Positions 21,058 through 33,000 of a DNA stretch of 64,000 nucleotides are shown in pieces (position 1 is the first letter of the stretch; each line of letters starts with the position of its first letter). Both the position numbers and the translations under genes were made by a program. The notes beneath the pieces are model-generated. The model made no database searches, was not told where the DNA came from, and saw only the letters and a list, made by a program, of their open reading frames with translations. The stretch is taken from the NCBI RefSeq assembly GCF_002234675.1, contig NC_019872.2, forward strand, positions 13,947,950 to 14,011,949, read 5' to 3'. The stretch comes from Oryzias latipes. Its lineage: Eukaryota; Chordata; Actinopteri; Beloniformes; Adrianichthyidae.

Positions 21058-24000
21058 TTAGACGTCATGCTCTGGGAGTGCCGTCTGCATGTTCCCCTTC
21101 TCTTCTGGAGCCTCGTTGGAGATTTCTTCATACGTGCGTCGGTACAAATTCCGAGTGAACAGACCGATGAGGAACATCTCCATTATCATGATCTGCTGAC
21201 TCAGCACTGAAGAACAGAGACAATTAAAAACCAACCCACAATGATCAGACTGGAAAATAAACAGCAGAAATGTTTCTTACTGGATCCACGGGCCTGGGAG
21301 GAGAACGGGGGAGAGCAGGCGATGCTTCCATTTAAGGCCAAGATGTTGATAATTGCTGTCTGCAGCTGACTCAGAACCAGTATGATCTATGGATGGAATA
21401 AAGAATCCATTATTTACACTCACATTTAATTGTGAAGATATTTGTCAGTCATTGATTCTGCAAGTTGTCACACTGAAAATGAAAGATATTTGTAATGTTC
21501 ACGATGATACACTTTAACTGTGAGACAGAATGTGAAAAAAAAACTCCAGGGAATCATATTCAACATTTTTAAAATTAATTAATTTGCATAAAATAAGTAT
21601 TTATCAGCTACAAACAAGCAGACATGTTAATTCTTTTTTTTCTTTTTTCTTTTCAAATTTCTTCTATCCTTCACTAATGACCTGTATTAATGTCCCCTGT
21701 TTGAACTGATTACCTGTACAGAAGACACCTGTCCACACACTTAAACACTCAGACTAGAACCTCTCCCCCTGACCAAGACCAGAGTTGACCCACCGTAACC
21801 CTTGTGCTATCCTGTCGTATCACTTTAACATTGGGAGTTGGGTCATCTAGACCCACTAGACAGTGCGCTGAACCTTTTTTCTTCTTATTTTATCTTATTT
21901 GAGAACCTCACTGGCTTCCATTAATTACATGAAATCTTTCCACCTTTATCCACCTTTGTCATGGTAGGAAGAACATGTCAGTGTAAGGGTGGGGTCATCT
22001 AAGATAGCACAAGGGTTAAGTGCCACTCCAATCATCTTTTCATCTATTTTCAATGTGTTCCCAGTGGTCTTTTAATTATGATTATGCCATTTTTAAACTA
22101 AATAAAAAAAACCTGTGTCGTTTTTTGAACATAGTATTTGCAGAACAGCAGAAGTTCATTAGAAATTTGCCTCTGAATTGTGGACGGGTCGACGTTGCTG
22201 AGAATTCAGAGCATGGAACCTGCAGCCCGCCTAATGTATTTTCTACGACACAATAAAGTTCTTCTACAACTGGCATTTATTTGTCTGCGCCTAATTTTTC
22301 TACATGATTTGAATAAACAAATACTCAGAAATGCAGTTTTGAGATACATTTTGATAATATATGTCCTTCAACATCAGAAAAATGCGACAAGAACATGTTA
22401 ATAACACCAAAAACACTAGCCTCACAATTAGAAAACAAGGAGCAAGAAAATATGAAGCAATTAGAGTTGACTCACTTGGTAAAAAGCGTACTTGGGTATT
22501 AGTTTGACACTTCGCAGGTAGTTTTTAGTATTCATGAAAATGACACCAACAGGCCAAAGAGAAAAGACGAGGAGGACACCAATAAAAGGGTTGATCCAAA
22601 TGGTTGCACAAGTGATGCTTAGCTAAAAGACAAAATACATTGTTATTTTATTGACACCTCTGGGAAAACTGATTCATAGGACAAATAAATAAATACAAAA
22701 ACCTACATCAGCAAGATCAAAGTTGCCGTTGGTCCACAGCACAACAGAAAGGATGGAGAGTGCAGTTTTTAGGATGGCATACTGCAGAGCCCCAAGCTTT
22801 AGAATGAACAGCATGCGTCTGCAGAATCATAACGCAAAGACAGAACAGCAGGAGTGTAATTTACCATTTAAAAGAATTGAAAGGATATAAAGCAAATGAT
22901 GATTATTTAATATAGTGAAAATGACAAATGATTGCATTTTGTTTTCCGTGACTGGATGGATCTACCTGGACATGGGGACCCAGGGTAAACAGAGACAGCA
23001 GCAGCAACACGGTCCTGTGCTGATCTTGAAGGGTTTACTAGAGAAGCGGTTTAGAAAAGCATGTGTGCCTCCCAGCTCCTCGATCATCAGAACAATGACT
23101 TTATACACCACAACTGCAAAATAACTTGACGTAAAAAATATTGCGTTATAATTCTTAGAAAAGGCCACTTTCAATATTTTTAATTTTTCTTTTTTTTTAT
23201 AAGATTTTATCTTGTCAACATGGACTTGTACAGTCAACATTCTGCTGCAATTTAATTTTTCTATTTAAATCTTAAAAACACATTATTTTATGAGAGTTAA
23301 ACATTTTTACATTTTTCAATGTTTTTCTTAGTCCAAAGAAAACCCATAGACAGAAAAAGTAAAAGATCCATGGAAAATTATCACTAAACAAAAATGGTTA
23401 AAAGGGATTATTGTGTCGTTTTGGGAGATTTGCACTTCCCATAAAGTGTCTGCCTTTACGGGGTGCCAAATGTAAAAGTTCAGCCTCTTAAAATTAGCTC
23501 ACAGTTTATTACTTTTTGTCCCATTTTTACCACTTTTACGTCAGACAGAATGCAAACAAGTTTTACATGTGTCAGTTTAAAGCATGGGAGTTTAAAACTA
23601 AAGCCTGCATTAAGTGCACAAATCCTCATGTTAAAATGTACAAATTAAATTGCATTAAAGTGCAGAATGCATCTATCTGTTTTCCATATCTACTAATTCC
23701 TGTTTGGGGTTGCAGGGATGCTAGAGCCTGCCCAACTGCTGCTGGAGGAAGGCAGGGTGCATCCTGCACAGTTTGCCCATCTATTGAAGGGTAACATGAA
23801 GACGAACGACCACATAGTCACATTCATATACCCCTTATTTTACCCCCATTATTGACATTATTTACATCTATTTTTAGTGTGTAGAGTGTAATTTATATCT
23901 AACATTCGTCATTTATTTTTATAGTCATGATTTAGGTTTGGTTTACCTATTTAATATTTACCTATACAAATTATAACTGACAGTTTGGCTTAAATTCAAC

Positions 24001-27000
24001 ACAACATTTGAGTTAAGAATCACTATTATTCTACATAAATTGATTCTGCAGTTAAATTTAAATTAAACATATAGATTCATAGTCAAATGTTCTTTTTCTT
24101 AGGCAAAATGTATATTTGTATTTAGAATTGAAATCAAACATTTACATTATAATATTTACTACTTTAATTAGCTTTAAACTAAAACATATAGCACTACGTT
24201 CACTGATTTAAATGTCATGATAATGGTACAAATGTAAGAAAAGTTGGTTAAATCCAATGAAACTGTGAGTTTATTTTAAGTAGCGGAATTTACATTTGGC
24301 GCCCTACAACTGTTAGTACAATGATTTAACAGGTATATAAACTAAATTATGATCTTTTACTCTATAGTCACTCAAGGTTCAGGTTTTCATTGCTTTGTTC
24401 ATCTGAGGTCATTAAACTGAGGCAGATTTTATTGCAAACACGTGAGCCACACATTTTTCCATATAATAAAGTTCCTAAAGACATTTTCTACAGATAAAGA
24501 AAAATGATCATCACTAGTTCCTTCCTAAGGACGGAAAAAGATCCAAATATCAATACAACATCCTATCTAAAAAAATATTTTTTTTGCGTTTTGGAAAGCA
24601 ATGGGAACATTTGTGTCACACTCGATCCTTAAGGATTTGTTTGTGAAAATAATTAAATAACTGACTGCGTGAGGAGCTATTTTGCAAGTGAAATGTCTGT
24701 AAGAAGAAAAGAAAAACATACCTGTTAGACGTCATGTCAGTGAACATGACAGCACGAGGGATCCACATTCCTAAGCAAGCCATGGTGGCAATGACCTGAA
24801 AAATGAATGAATGAATGAATGAATGAATGAATGAATGAATGAATGAATGAATGAATGAATGAATGAATGAATGAATGAATGAATGAATGAATGAATAAAT
24901 TACAGTCTCAAAATAAAAGCAAGAGTAATAAAGAGTAAAAAAAGCAAGAGCAATAAAAAAGGAACATGGGTTTTATTAATGTGCTTATAACCACATATAC
25001 CAGAGTTGTTTTTTTTATATCAAGTAACCAATGAAACTAATCTAATAAAAGAATGCAATATTTATTTCTGAAGTAAACTAGCCAATTTGATTTTGATGTA
25101 AATAACCAATTTTGTTTCCCCCGTCCTGGGGGTGGCTGCTTGGGGGAGCGAATTGGTCCTCTATCGATATGGGGCCCTGGAGGTTTGACGGGTTGGGGTC
25201 TCCACTGAGGCAATCGCTGGCTGCCTCAGCTGATCGGCTTCCTTGGTCCCATCGAGGCCTGATCAGTTCTCCCAGGGGCGGTGCTTGGGGGCGGGGGCCT
25301 GGGCTTGGTCCTGGGGGCGGCGCTTTCTTCGCTCCTCTCTCCTTGTGTGGGGTGTGGGGTGTGGGGTCTGGGGCTTGGGGTGACCCCCTGAGGCGGGGCA
25401 CCTCGTTGGACCCCCTGGGCGCGCTGGGGAGGCTGCTCTATGGGTCAGGCTGGGGCTTGCGCTCTCTACCCCCTGTGCCCCCCTGCTCTCTGGCGTTGGG
25501 GGCCGCTGTGGCGGTCTTTCTCTATCTGCTGTACTGTGCGGGTGTTGGGGGGTCCCGGCTGCCACTGCTGCTGCGGTGGGGGCCTTGGTGGGGGGGCGGC
25601 TGGGTTCTCCCCCTCTTTTTACATTCCATTATCCACCCCAGAAGAACAAAAACACTCACTCGAGCACAGGTGCTATCTCACCTTTGCACAGTTTGTGTGA
25701 CTGAATGAAATGTTTCACATGTGTTAGTCTGAATGCATAAGTAGGTGTGTGTGAATGTTAGTGTTAGTATATCCATGTAGATTTGTTTGTGTGTAAACAC
25801 TTTTGGAGCCAACAGGTGTGTTTGTAACGTTTGAGTGTGTGTGTGGACAGGCCCCGCCCATTTTTGATTTTTCATGCATCTTAACCCTTGTGCTATCCTA
25901 GGCACTTTACCATTGGGAGTTGGGTCATCTAGACCCCCTAGACAGTGCTCTGAACCTTTTTTCTTCAATGATTTATGATCTTCACTGGTGTCCATGGATT
26001 ACATGAAATCTTTCCACCTTTATCCACCTTTGTCATGGTAGGAGTAACAGATCAATGCAAGGGTGGGGTCACCTAAGATAGCACAAGGGTTAACCTGTCA
26101 GTTGTGATTATAAAGCTCCAGCAACTTGTTGCTTTCTGACGCTTCATGATCTTACCCTCCCTACTATAATCACCCCTCTACTCCCCCTTCCCCCCCTTAT
26201 CTATCATCCCTCTCTCTACTTTCCTCCTTTTCTTTCCCGTCCGGTCCAACAAAAAATATTTACAAATATAATTAATATGAATAAAGTTTAGGTGAAATTA
26301 CAAAAGGGGTTTATTTAAATATACATCTGGTGTATCATAAGATACGTAACCCCTATTGTAAAAGTAAAATATGGCCAACGAAAAAGGATTTCAGCTTTCA
26401 TCTGTCTGCTTCGCTGTTGGACAGGACAAGTTGAAAAAAAATAAAAATAAAAAAAATTTAAAAAGTGGACGCAGCTACACCCCACAGCAAAAACCTTTGC
26501 ACCACACTTGTCCCCCAATTTTTGAGTCAATATTAGCATCAGTATTGACAAAAATTAAGAAATCATCAATACAACAAAAGTTTAAAGTTCTGCAAAAATA
26601 ACAAAAGTAATAGTTTTTAAATTAAATAAAAACAATAATAATATTAAATTGAGGGCAGCCGTGTTGCAGTGGTAGGGCAGTCGACCCCTGATCGGAATTT
26701 TGCAGGTTCTATTCCCGCCTTGCCCGCCCATGTGTCGAAGTGTCCTTGAGCAAGACACTGAGCACCTTGCCCCTTGTGGAAGGTTGGCGCCAGTTGGCGC
26801 CAGTTCGGCAGCGGAGCCGCCACCAGTGTTTGAATGTGTGTGTGTGGATGGATGAATGGAACTGTGACTGTAAAGCACCTTCAAGTAAGGCAGACAAGCG
26901 CTATGCAAGCATACAGCAATTACCAAAGCTTTTAGAAAATATGTATCTTTGTTTTTCTTTTCATTTGCAAAAGCCTTCCACTATGTTGTATTACCACCCC

Positions 27001-27622
27001 TCCAAAGTCTTCTACCTACCCACCCCCACTCCATGCCCCTCATAAAAAAATGTAGCTCCGCCCCTGCTGCAATTATAAGAAGAATTACTTCTAATTAAGT
27101 TACGTGAAAGGTTTTTAGTTTAGACACATTTGAGAAAAAACAACGGCCAATGGATAAAGTTTGACTTTAGAAGATCTGGTGTTGTGTTTGGAATGCTATT
27201 GACAGCACTTAAGGCTTACTGGTGCAGCACCACTTATCCAGATGATGGTTGTCTTCTTGGGATAAGGCAGTTTTTTGTAAACATAGACGCATTGCTCCAG
27301 GTACAGCAGCAGGGTGATGCAGGCCATGAATGTGAGCATTGAGTACAGGCAGATTCCAAAGACATCAAGGTCTGATGAAAACAGAGACAGGGAGAGAAAG
27401 ATGGATGGAATTTGTAGAAAACAGACACATCACACTAAATGAGTATCAAAAATATTATTTAAAAAGATCCTGCCGGATATTACCCATTAATTCAGGACCT
27501 CACACTGGTTGATAAGGCATCAGATGATGTGACAAAAAAAACTTACCTTTTATAACATCCATAGCAAGAGGAGGTTCTCCTAAACAAGCTGGATCAATAG
27601 TGAAGTTGGTGATATCCTCCAT
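21058..27622 (-). CDS. slc51a: Organic solute transporter subunit alpha (OST-alpha)
   Basis: OST-alpha pairs with OST-beta (SLC51B) to carry bile acids and conjugated steroids across basolateral membranes by facilitated diffusion. Eight exons, transcription order: 27547-27622, 27220-27371, 24722-24795, 22966-23124, 22707-22818, 22476-22622, 21281-21386, 21058-21206. They total 975 nt, or 324 residues (human about 340). All phases agree. The exon at 22966 uses an AAG acceptor; a nearer CAG would put a stop in frame. Diagnostic matches include GMWIPRAVMF, the Cys run STGPCCCCCLCLP, LKLGALQYAILKTAL, WINPFIGVLLVFSLWPVG and NGSIACSPPFSSQARGS. About seven hydrophobic segments are visible. The N-terminus has NFT, a possible N-glycosylation site. 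Intron 2 (24796-27219) is swollen by an ATGA array, a GC-rich repeat, a MITE and a SINE. Confidence 0.95.
21795..22019. mobile_element. piggyBac-like TTAA MITE, copy 2
   Basis: Element about 21799-22015 with ends CCCTTGTGCTATCC and AGATAGCACAAGGG. Flanks are GTAA (left) and TTAA (right). The right-hand TTAA is also the first four bases of the neighbouring second-family MITE. Lies in the slc51a intron between exons 6 and 7. Confidence 0.8.
22016..22420. mobile_element. MITE-like element, TTAAAGACCCACTC family, copy 2
   Basis: Starts TTAAGTGCCACTCCAATCAT and follows copy 1 along its length: CCCAGTGGTCTTTTAATTA, AGTTCATTAGAAAT, GATTTGAATAAA, ACAAGAACAT. The expected inverted right end is missing or too worn to see, so the right boundary is approximate. 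Lies in slc51a intron 6, ending about 55 bases short of the next exon. Confidence 0.65.
23690..23830 (+). repeat. Degenerate interspersed repeat in slc51a intron 3
   Basis: GGGGTTGCAGGGATGCTAGA, AAGGCAGGGTGCATCCTGCA and a run of CATTCATAT follow the order of a very common fish interspersed repeat (consensus near GGCGGGGTACACCCTGGACA). The copy is diverged and partial. The assignment rests on memory of that consensus. Confidence 0.45.
24801..24900. repeat. (ATGA)n tetranucleotide microsatellite
   Basis: About 24 near-perfect ATGA units followed by an imperfect ATAAAT end. On the transcribed minus strand this is a TTCA array. It ends only a few bases before the AG acceptor (24796-24797) of slc51a exon 3, so it forms the polypyrimidine tract of that splice site. 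Confidence 0.97.
25105..26270. repeat. GC-rich repeat-like insert in slc51a intron 2
   Basis: About 25110-25620 is strikingly G-rich on the plus strand (many GGGG runs, GGGGTGTGGGGTGTGGGG), against an AT-rich background. It is followed by GTGTGTG-rich sequence, then after the nested MITE by a C/T-rich part ending near CCCGTCCGGTCCAAC and an A-rich stretch. Edges are sharp, which suggests an inserted element rather than a CpG promoter. Open frames here lack splice or family support. No family name can be given. Confidence 0.5.
25881..26093. mobile_element. piggyBac-like TTAA MITE, copy 3 (intact ends)
   Basis: The best copy. It has TTAA at 25881-25884, the element at 25885-26089 with CCCTTGTGCTATCCTAG and CTAAGATAGCACAAGGG as inverted ends, and TTAA at 26090-26093. 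It is nested inside the GC-rich repeat-like insert and so is younger than it. Nonautonomous; no transposase frame. Confidence 0.87.
26653..26925 (+). mobile_element. tRNA-derived SINE in slc51a intron 2
   Basis: The head GGCAGCCGTGTTGCAGTGG and a B-box-like GCAGGTTCTATTCCC are tRNA-like. The centre TGTCCTTGAGCAAGACACTG is the conserved core of vertebrate V-type SINEs. The tail GACTGTAAAGCACCTTCAAG with AAGCGCTATGCAAG is the usual 3' end. A tandem GTTGGCGCCA pair lies in the middle. Confidence 0.85.
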
Positions 27623-30047
27623 GGTGGACAGGTACTTTCCTTAAAAAAAATCTCACTAAAAATCTGGAAAATAAAAATGTGATTTTCCGTCACATCTGAG
27701 TCTCTGGTCGCGGATTTTACCGACAGATTCTACTGCAGCTGCACTCGACTCCGGTGGCTTGAATGCAACGAAAGCAGGACAGGCAGACTACCTCTAGCTC
27801 CATAAATTTACGAGAATACATAAGTGAATGTTGCTCATTCATTTACAGAGTTATTGTCAGTAATTAGAGAAACACCAAGGTCAGAGATTTAGTTAAGTGG
27901 GTGAGACATGCATGTGTTTCAAGAGGGATGAACTTTGACAAGGTGTGTCTTTTCCTCCATAGTAAAACCAAAAGGGCTAAAAAAGAAAGTCTTACACCGT
28001 TGTTTGTTTCCTTTTCATTTGTTGAATAAAGTTTTTCCAAGATTCTAAATGCACTTTTAGGAGTATTGATTTTGCATCTTCAGCAATGTCATGCACAAAA
28101 TCCCATAAAGGGTTCAAAGGCTTTTGTAGTTTTGTGTCTCTTAAATCGTTATCTGTTGTGAGAGACAACAGATGTTGTAGAGAGAACTTAGTTGAATGCC
28201 ATTCAGGTTATTCACCTTCCAGGGCCATGGAAGAGTAATACTTTTGACAGTTTTAGTTACCATTCCACACATTTTACCAGAAGGCAGTTAGTATACATAC
28301 ATATTTAAAAAAATATTAAACATTAGCGATCCCTAAATAATATAAACTCACACTCCAAGGTTGATGTCTAAATACTTCTAAAGCAGCAGCTCTGATATTC
28401 AATGCAGCACCTACATGCCTCAATTTGCAATTTTTTTCCTTGACTTTGAGTAATAAATATATTTGTTTCAAATACCACAAAGTTTAGTGTGTTTCTAATT
28501 AGCCTTATGTGTAAAATATACTATCAGACTTTGAATCTGCTTCAAAACTCTGAATGAAAGGTTCAAGAATGACCAAAATTGAAAAGTAGAACAAAAATCG
28601 AACTGAAACATCAAATGTGCACCATTATATGAAGGTCATTCCTATTTGAGATGTTACGTGATGGACAATTACCATTTAAGTCTTTAAGCATATCAAAAAA
28701 TGTTTGCATTATATGAAAAATATAAAAAACACATTTTGAACAAACATTCTGGTTAGCTTGTGTCTTCATTTGACATACAGCTACTGTTTCCTTCCTTCCT
28801 TCTTCCTATAGACAAGTCTTAAAGAGCTTTAAAGGCTGGCGGGAAAAGCTTTCATAAACACTACTGGAAAGGAAAACGGTAGAAGATTCTAATTCTAAAA
28901 GTCATCATCAGGAGCTTGCAACAGATTCAAATCAAATGTGTTTTTGGTTGTGTTATTCTAAGGAACACATTTGAGTTTCATTTAATTTAAAAAAAAAATA
29001 AAAACTTTCCAATAAATTCTTGCAATTGTTTAAACAAACCTGCTTGTTGTTGCTTTTTGTTGCCAATTTGTATCAGTTTCTTCAGCATAAATTAGTAAAT
29101 TAGACTATAGAGGAGCTCACCTTTTATGTTTGGTCATACTCCATTGGTTTTTTTCTGTTGGTCTCACTTTTAAAGTTTCAGATTTAAGTTTCCATAGGTT
29201 TTGTTTTTTAAAAATGTTGTTTTGTCTTTGTTTCATAGAACTAAACTTTTGCTCTAAAAATATCCACATTCAGTATGTAATAGGAAAAATTTAAAAAATA
29301 ACATGTTGGCACAGAAGAGAAGCAGGTAACTTTTGATCTTATAAAAGGTTTTTGGCAGGAAAAAAAAACATGACCTAAAAGTAATATTGACAAAGTTAAT
29401 AACTCTGACAAATTCTGTCATTTTAAGAGAACCGATGCACTAGAATTCACAGCAGCTGCTCTTTGGCTTTGATAAATTTCCCAAGTGTGCCTAAGTAGAA
29501 ATGAGCACAGGTGTCGCTCAAGACAGATGACCTTAAAATTATAAAAGTTACTTTTACAAAACCAAAAAAATATTTGGGGGGTTAAAAAATATAACTAACA
29601 TTTAAATAGTGTAAGTAGTTCAACTTAGTATTTTTAAATAAATATTTTAACTTTTGTGGAACACCTTCAGAGCACAACAAGGCATTTTTACAAGAACTTT
29701 TTATGCACCAAAAAACTGTTGATAAACAAAAAACAGTAAAAGTTAGGATTTAGGACGTAAGACGGATGAGCTGTCTTCACCCTTCAGGTGAGACAGGCTC
29801 CACCCCTTCAATGAGGATGTACAGCATCAGGCAGGTAGAAAATTATTATAAGGAAGGTCAAATAGTTCTTTAAAATGATTTTAATTATCCAGAGATAATA
29901 TCTGCAGTAAAACAAACAATTTTTGAAGTTCAATAAATCTAATTTATTGTTTTAGGATCACCCTGAATTAGAATATATCAAAAAATCTAGTTATTTACAA
30001 ATCAGACTTCATTACCAGCTCAAGCTGCCAGGTTAGAAGTTACAGAC
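27623..30047. other. Intergenic: slc51a promoter side and zdhhc20 3' flank
   Basis: AT-rich. The 200 bases just right of 27622 should hold the slc51a 5' UTR and promoter, but I see no TATA box or clear factor site. No repeat or exon was recognised from 27850 to 30047. Part is probably zdhhc20 3' UTR. Confidence 0.4.
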
Positions 30048-33000
30048 TCACAGCAGAGGTATGTCTACATAGAAGTGCTTCCAAACACCACTCAGATCAT
30101 ACCCACGCTGTTCTGCACACATGTTAATATCTGACACACATGGATCCACCTCCTAAAATATAAAACATTAAAAAGCATCAAGCACATAGTGCAATGTTAA
30201 GAGGCAACTTCACCCTCACAGCTGGTGCTTCCTACCGTTTTGCTTTCATCCTTAAGTCATCAGTTTATTCAGAGTGTAAAATGCAAAAAAAAAAAAATAA
30301 TAAAAATCAAAAATGTTTTATAACCTAAAAAAAAAAGCATCTTTAAATATAAACTGTAAACTGAGTTTAAGACCATTTGGAATTTGAGCACTGGCCGTAG
30401 TAATTGCACATGCAAACAGCAACTGTCTTCCATTAGTTCAGTCATAAATATATATATCTATACATCTTCAGTAGGACTGCTATTTATCAGCTTCAAGACT
30501 GTTAGCAAAAAGCTTTGGTAATACTGGTAAAGGATATATAAAGGATATATCTGGAAATAGGTGAATAATTTATGAAATGATACTGTGAAGACATCCACAG
30601 GCTTCAAGAAGTACGTAGATACCCTAAAAACAAATATAGAAATGTCTTTAGCTCATTAAAAAAAAGACTAAATCCCAAATGTCTTCTGCTTCAGACTGGT
30701 GCAGTCCAGTTTGGTCAGGAAGTCTCTGTCACCATGACGAATGCCCGTTATAGTGCTGAAGTTGGTCCTGCAACAACATTTGAGGACCTTCTGGATGAGG
30801 AGAACTCCTGTGGAAGTCCTGAGCTTAAGGCACCAGAGAGACTTTGCAGATGAGCCCGTGACCTGCATAAAGAAAGAAATAACAAACTCTGGAAAACATG
30901 AAGACACAAGGACAAACCTCTGAAATCAGAATCCATGTAACCTCTATGGCTTGCAATCCATCATAACAACTACCGCCTGGTCTCCTTCTGAAAAAACATT
31001 TTTACAATAAATCATTTTTATAATATGCAAATGAGTATTTAAAAAATAAAAAAAGGTGTTGAATGTACCCGTTTTCTCCTTTGTGTCATCATCTGTGTTA
31101 ACTTCAACACCAGGACTGTTCTCTCTGTCTGAGGGGCTGTAAATAAAATATAAAAAAAATATTCAAAACATGTTAAATGGACAAAAAAATATTCATTTTA
31201 ACATAGTGGGGAAAAAAAAGGATACTAGCATTTTGCCATTCTGCTGGAGGACGGTGTTTGCTTGTTCAGGATCAATGTGCACCAATCTGGTGACAAACGA
31301 ATGTCCATCTCCCTGACTGAAGACATACAAACAACATATGGCTTGGATTTGGGGCCAGTTTGACTTGTTTGTTTTGTTTTTTTGGAGGAATTTCTTTAAC
31401 GAATGATTTCCGATGTGTATTGTAGATCTGCTTCACCTTGAGAAAATGGGACAAATCCAGTACTTAGCCTGGTCTCCAAACACCTCCACTACATTCCGCC
31501 GAAAGCCGAGAGAGAAGCCGTTTTTGTCTGGACCGTTTGGAAAAACAGGAGCCCTGAAGGCCTCTGCAAAAAAAAACAACAACAAAAAGAAAATAACGCT
31601 TCCAGGTGTTTGCTAGTTGAAAATGCTAAGAAATGAAATAAAAGCTAGGTGGGCTTGTGGTCTGTTTTTACCTATAGTTGTCCTGTTCTTTCCTACAAGC
31701 CATAAATGGTACCCCAGAAGTGACACAACACTGATGAAGAAAAGTGCGGCCACAAAAAACAGGAACAGAATGTGGAATTTGGCGTGCGAGTCATGCAGTT
31801 GTTTCTAAAAAACAGAAAAGTCATAATGTTAGAAGATTGCTCAACAATAAAAATGAAAATAAAACATTTCTTATGCTGCTGCCTTAGAGCAGTACTTCCC
31901 TTTAGGACATAAAAGAAACAGGACTGTCATCTCATGATGCAGTCAGCATCATGACTACATTACCAGAAATTTATTACAAATTATCAAAAAAAAAAGCAGA
32001 TCAGCATGCTATATGAACACATCTGGATTGTTAACTAGGCACAGAAAGAAGAATCTTACGGTCCAGAATTTGATGAAATACTGCATGACTGTTGCACAAA
32101 TCACAGCGCAATACAGGGCGGCGTAGGTCAGGAACAGGACAAAGAACTTGTAGTTTGAGAATCCTACACAGTTATTCACCCTGATGGAAACAAAACAAGT
32201 TTGATTAAATCTCCTGCATTAAGAATATGGAAGTCATTTAAATTTCAAAGCTGTTTTATAATTATAACAACAGTTCTTACCAGGGGCAGTGATGGTCCAT
32301 TTTCAGGACGCACCTTAACAAACAGAAACATCCTGTCAGAGGTCGAGCTAGAGAAATTAAACTTAAATTATTTTTGTCTACTTTTCTAGGGGGACAAAAC
32401 TTCTACACATGTTTCTGAATCTCATTTGGCTACTTGGGGGGTGGACTCACATTTCACAGGTGGAGCAGTGATGACAGCGGTCAGGTTTGATCACCTGACA
32501 GAAGTCACAATATCGAACAGCTGTAAACAGGAAGGAAGACCAGCAGGGTGAGATGCAGCAGTGGGCATAGAGTTTATTTTGGCTTCATGGTGATGTCAGC
32601 TAAGGAGGAACTGCCAACAAACATTGGTCATTGTAGCAGTTTTGGAGATTTAAAAAGTACTTTTAGATAACTGGTTTACATTTAAATTGTAAAGATTACA
32701 TTAAAGCGGGAGCATTGATGTCTGATGGTTATAGTAAGGGAGTGTACTGTGTCAACAGTGTATGAGGACAGTGTTTAAGTACTGTCTGGCGCCATCTGGT
32801 GGTCAAGATGAAAACAGTCACAAATTCTACCAATTTCCTGCAAGTGTATCAGAAAGAATTGTTGTGTCTGAATTCTTTCACTATTCACTACTTAGTGCAC
32901 TTTATATTGTATTCCCCATTTAATAAAGTGGTCAGAATCTATGATTCTAAAATTCAGGGCACTAGAAATTTCCCAGAAGTCTCTGAGAAAAACTAGTGAG

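Noticed and set aside
25112-25708. 198-codon plus-strand frame in the GC-rich island
   Set aside because: Low-complexity Gly/Leu/Trp translation typical of G-runs, with no splice sites or homology; it is a composition artefact.
26740-27045. 101-codon open frame in slc51a intron 2
   Set aside because: Mostly SINE sequence, with no conserved protein feature.
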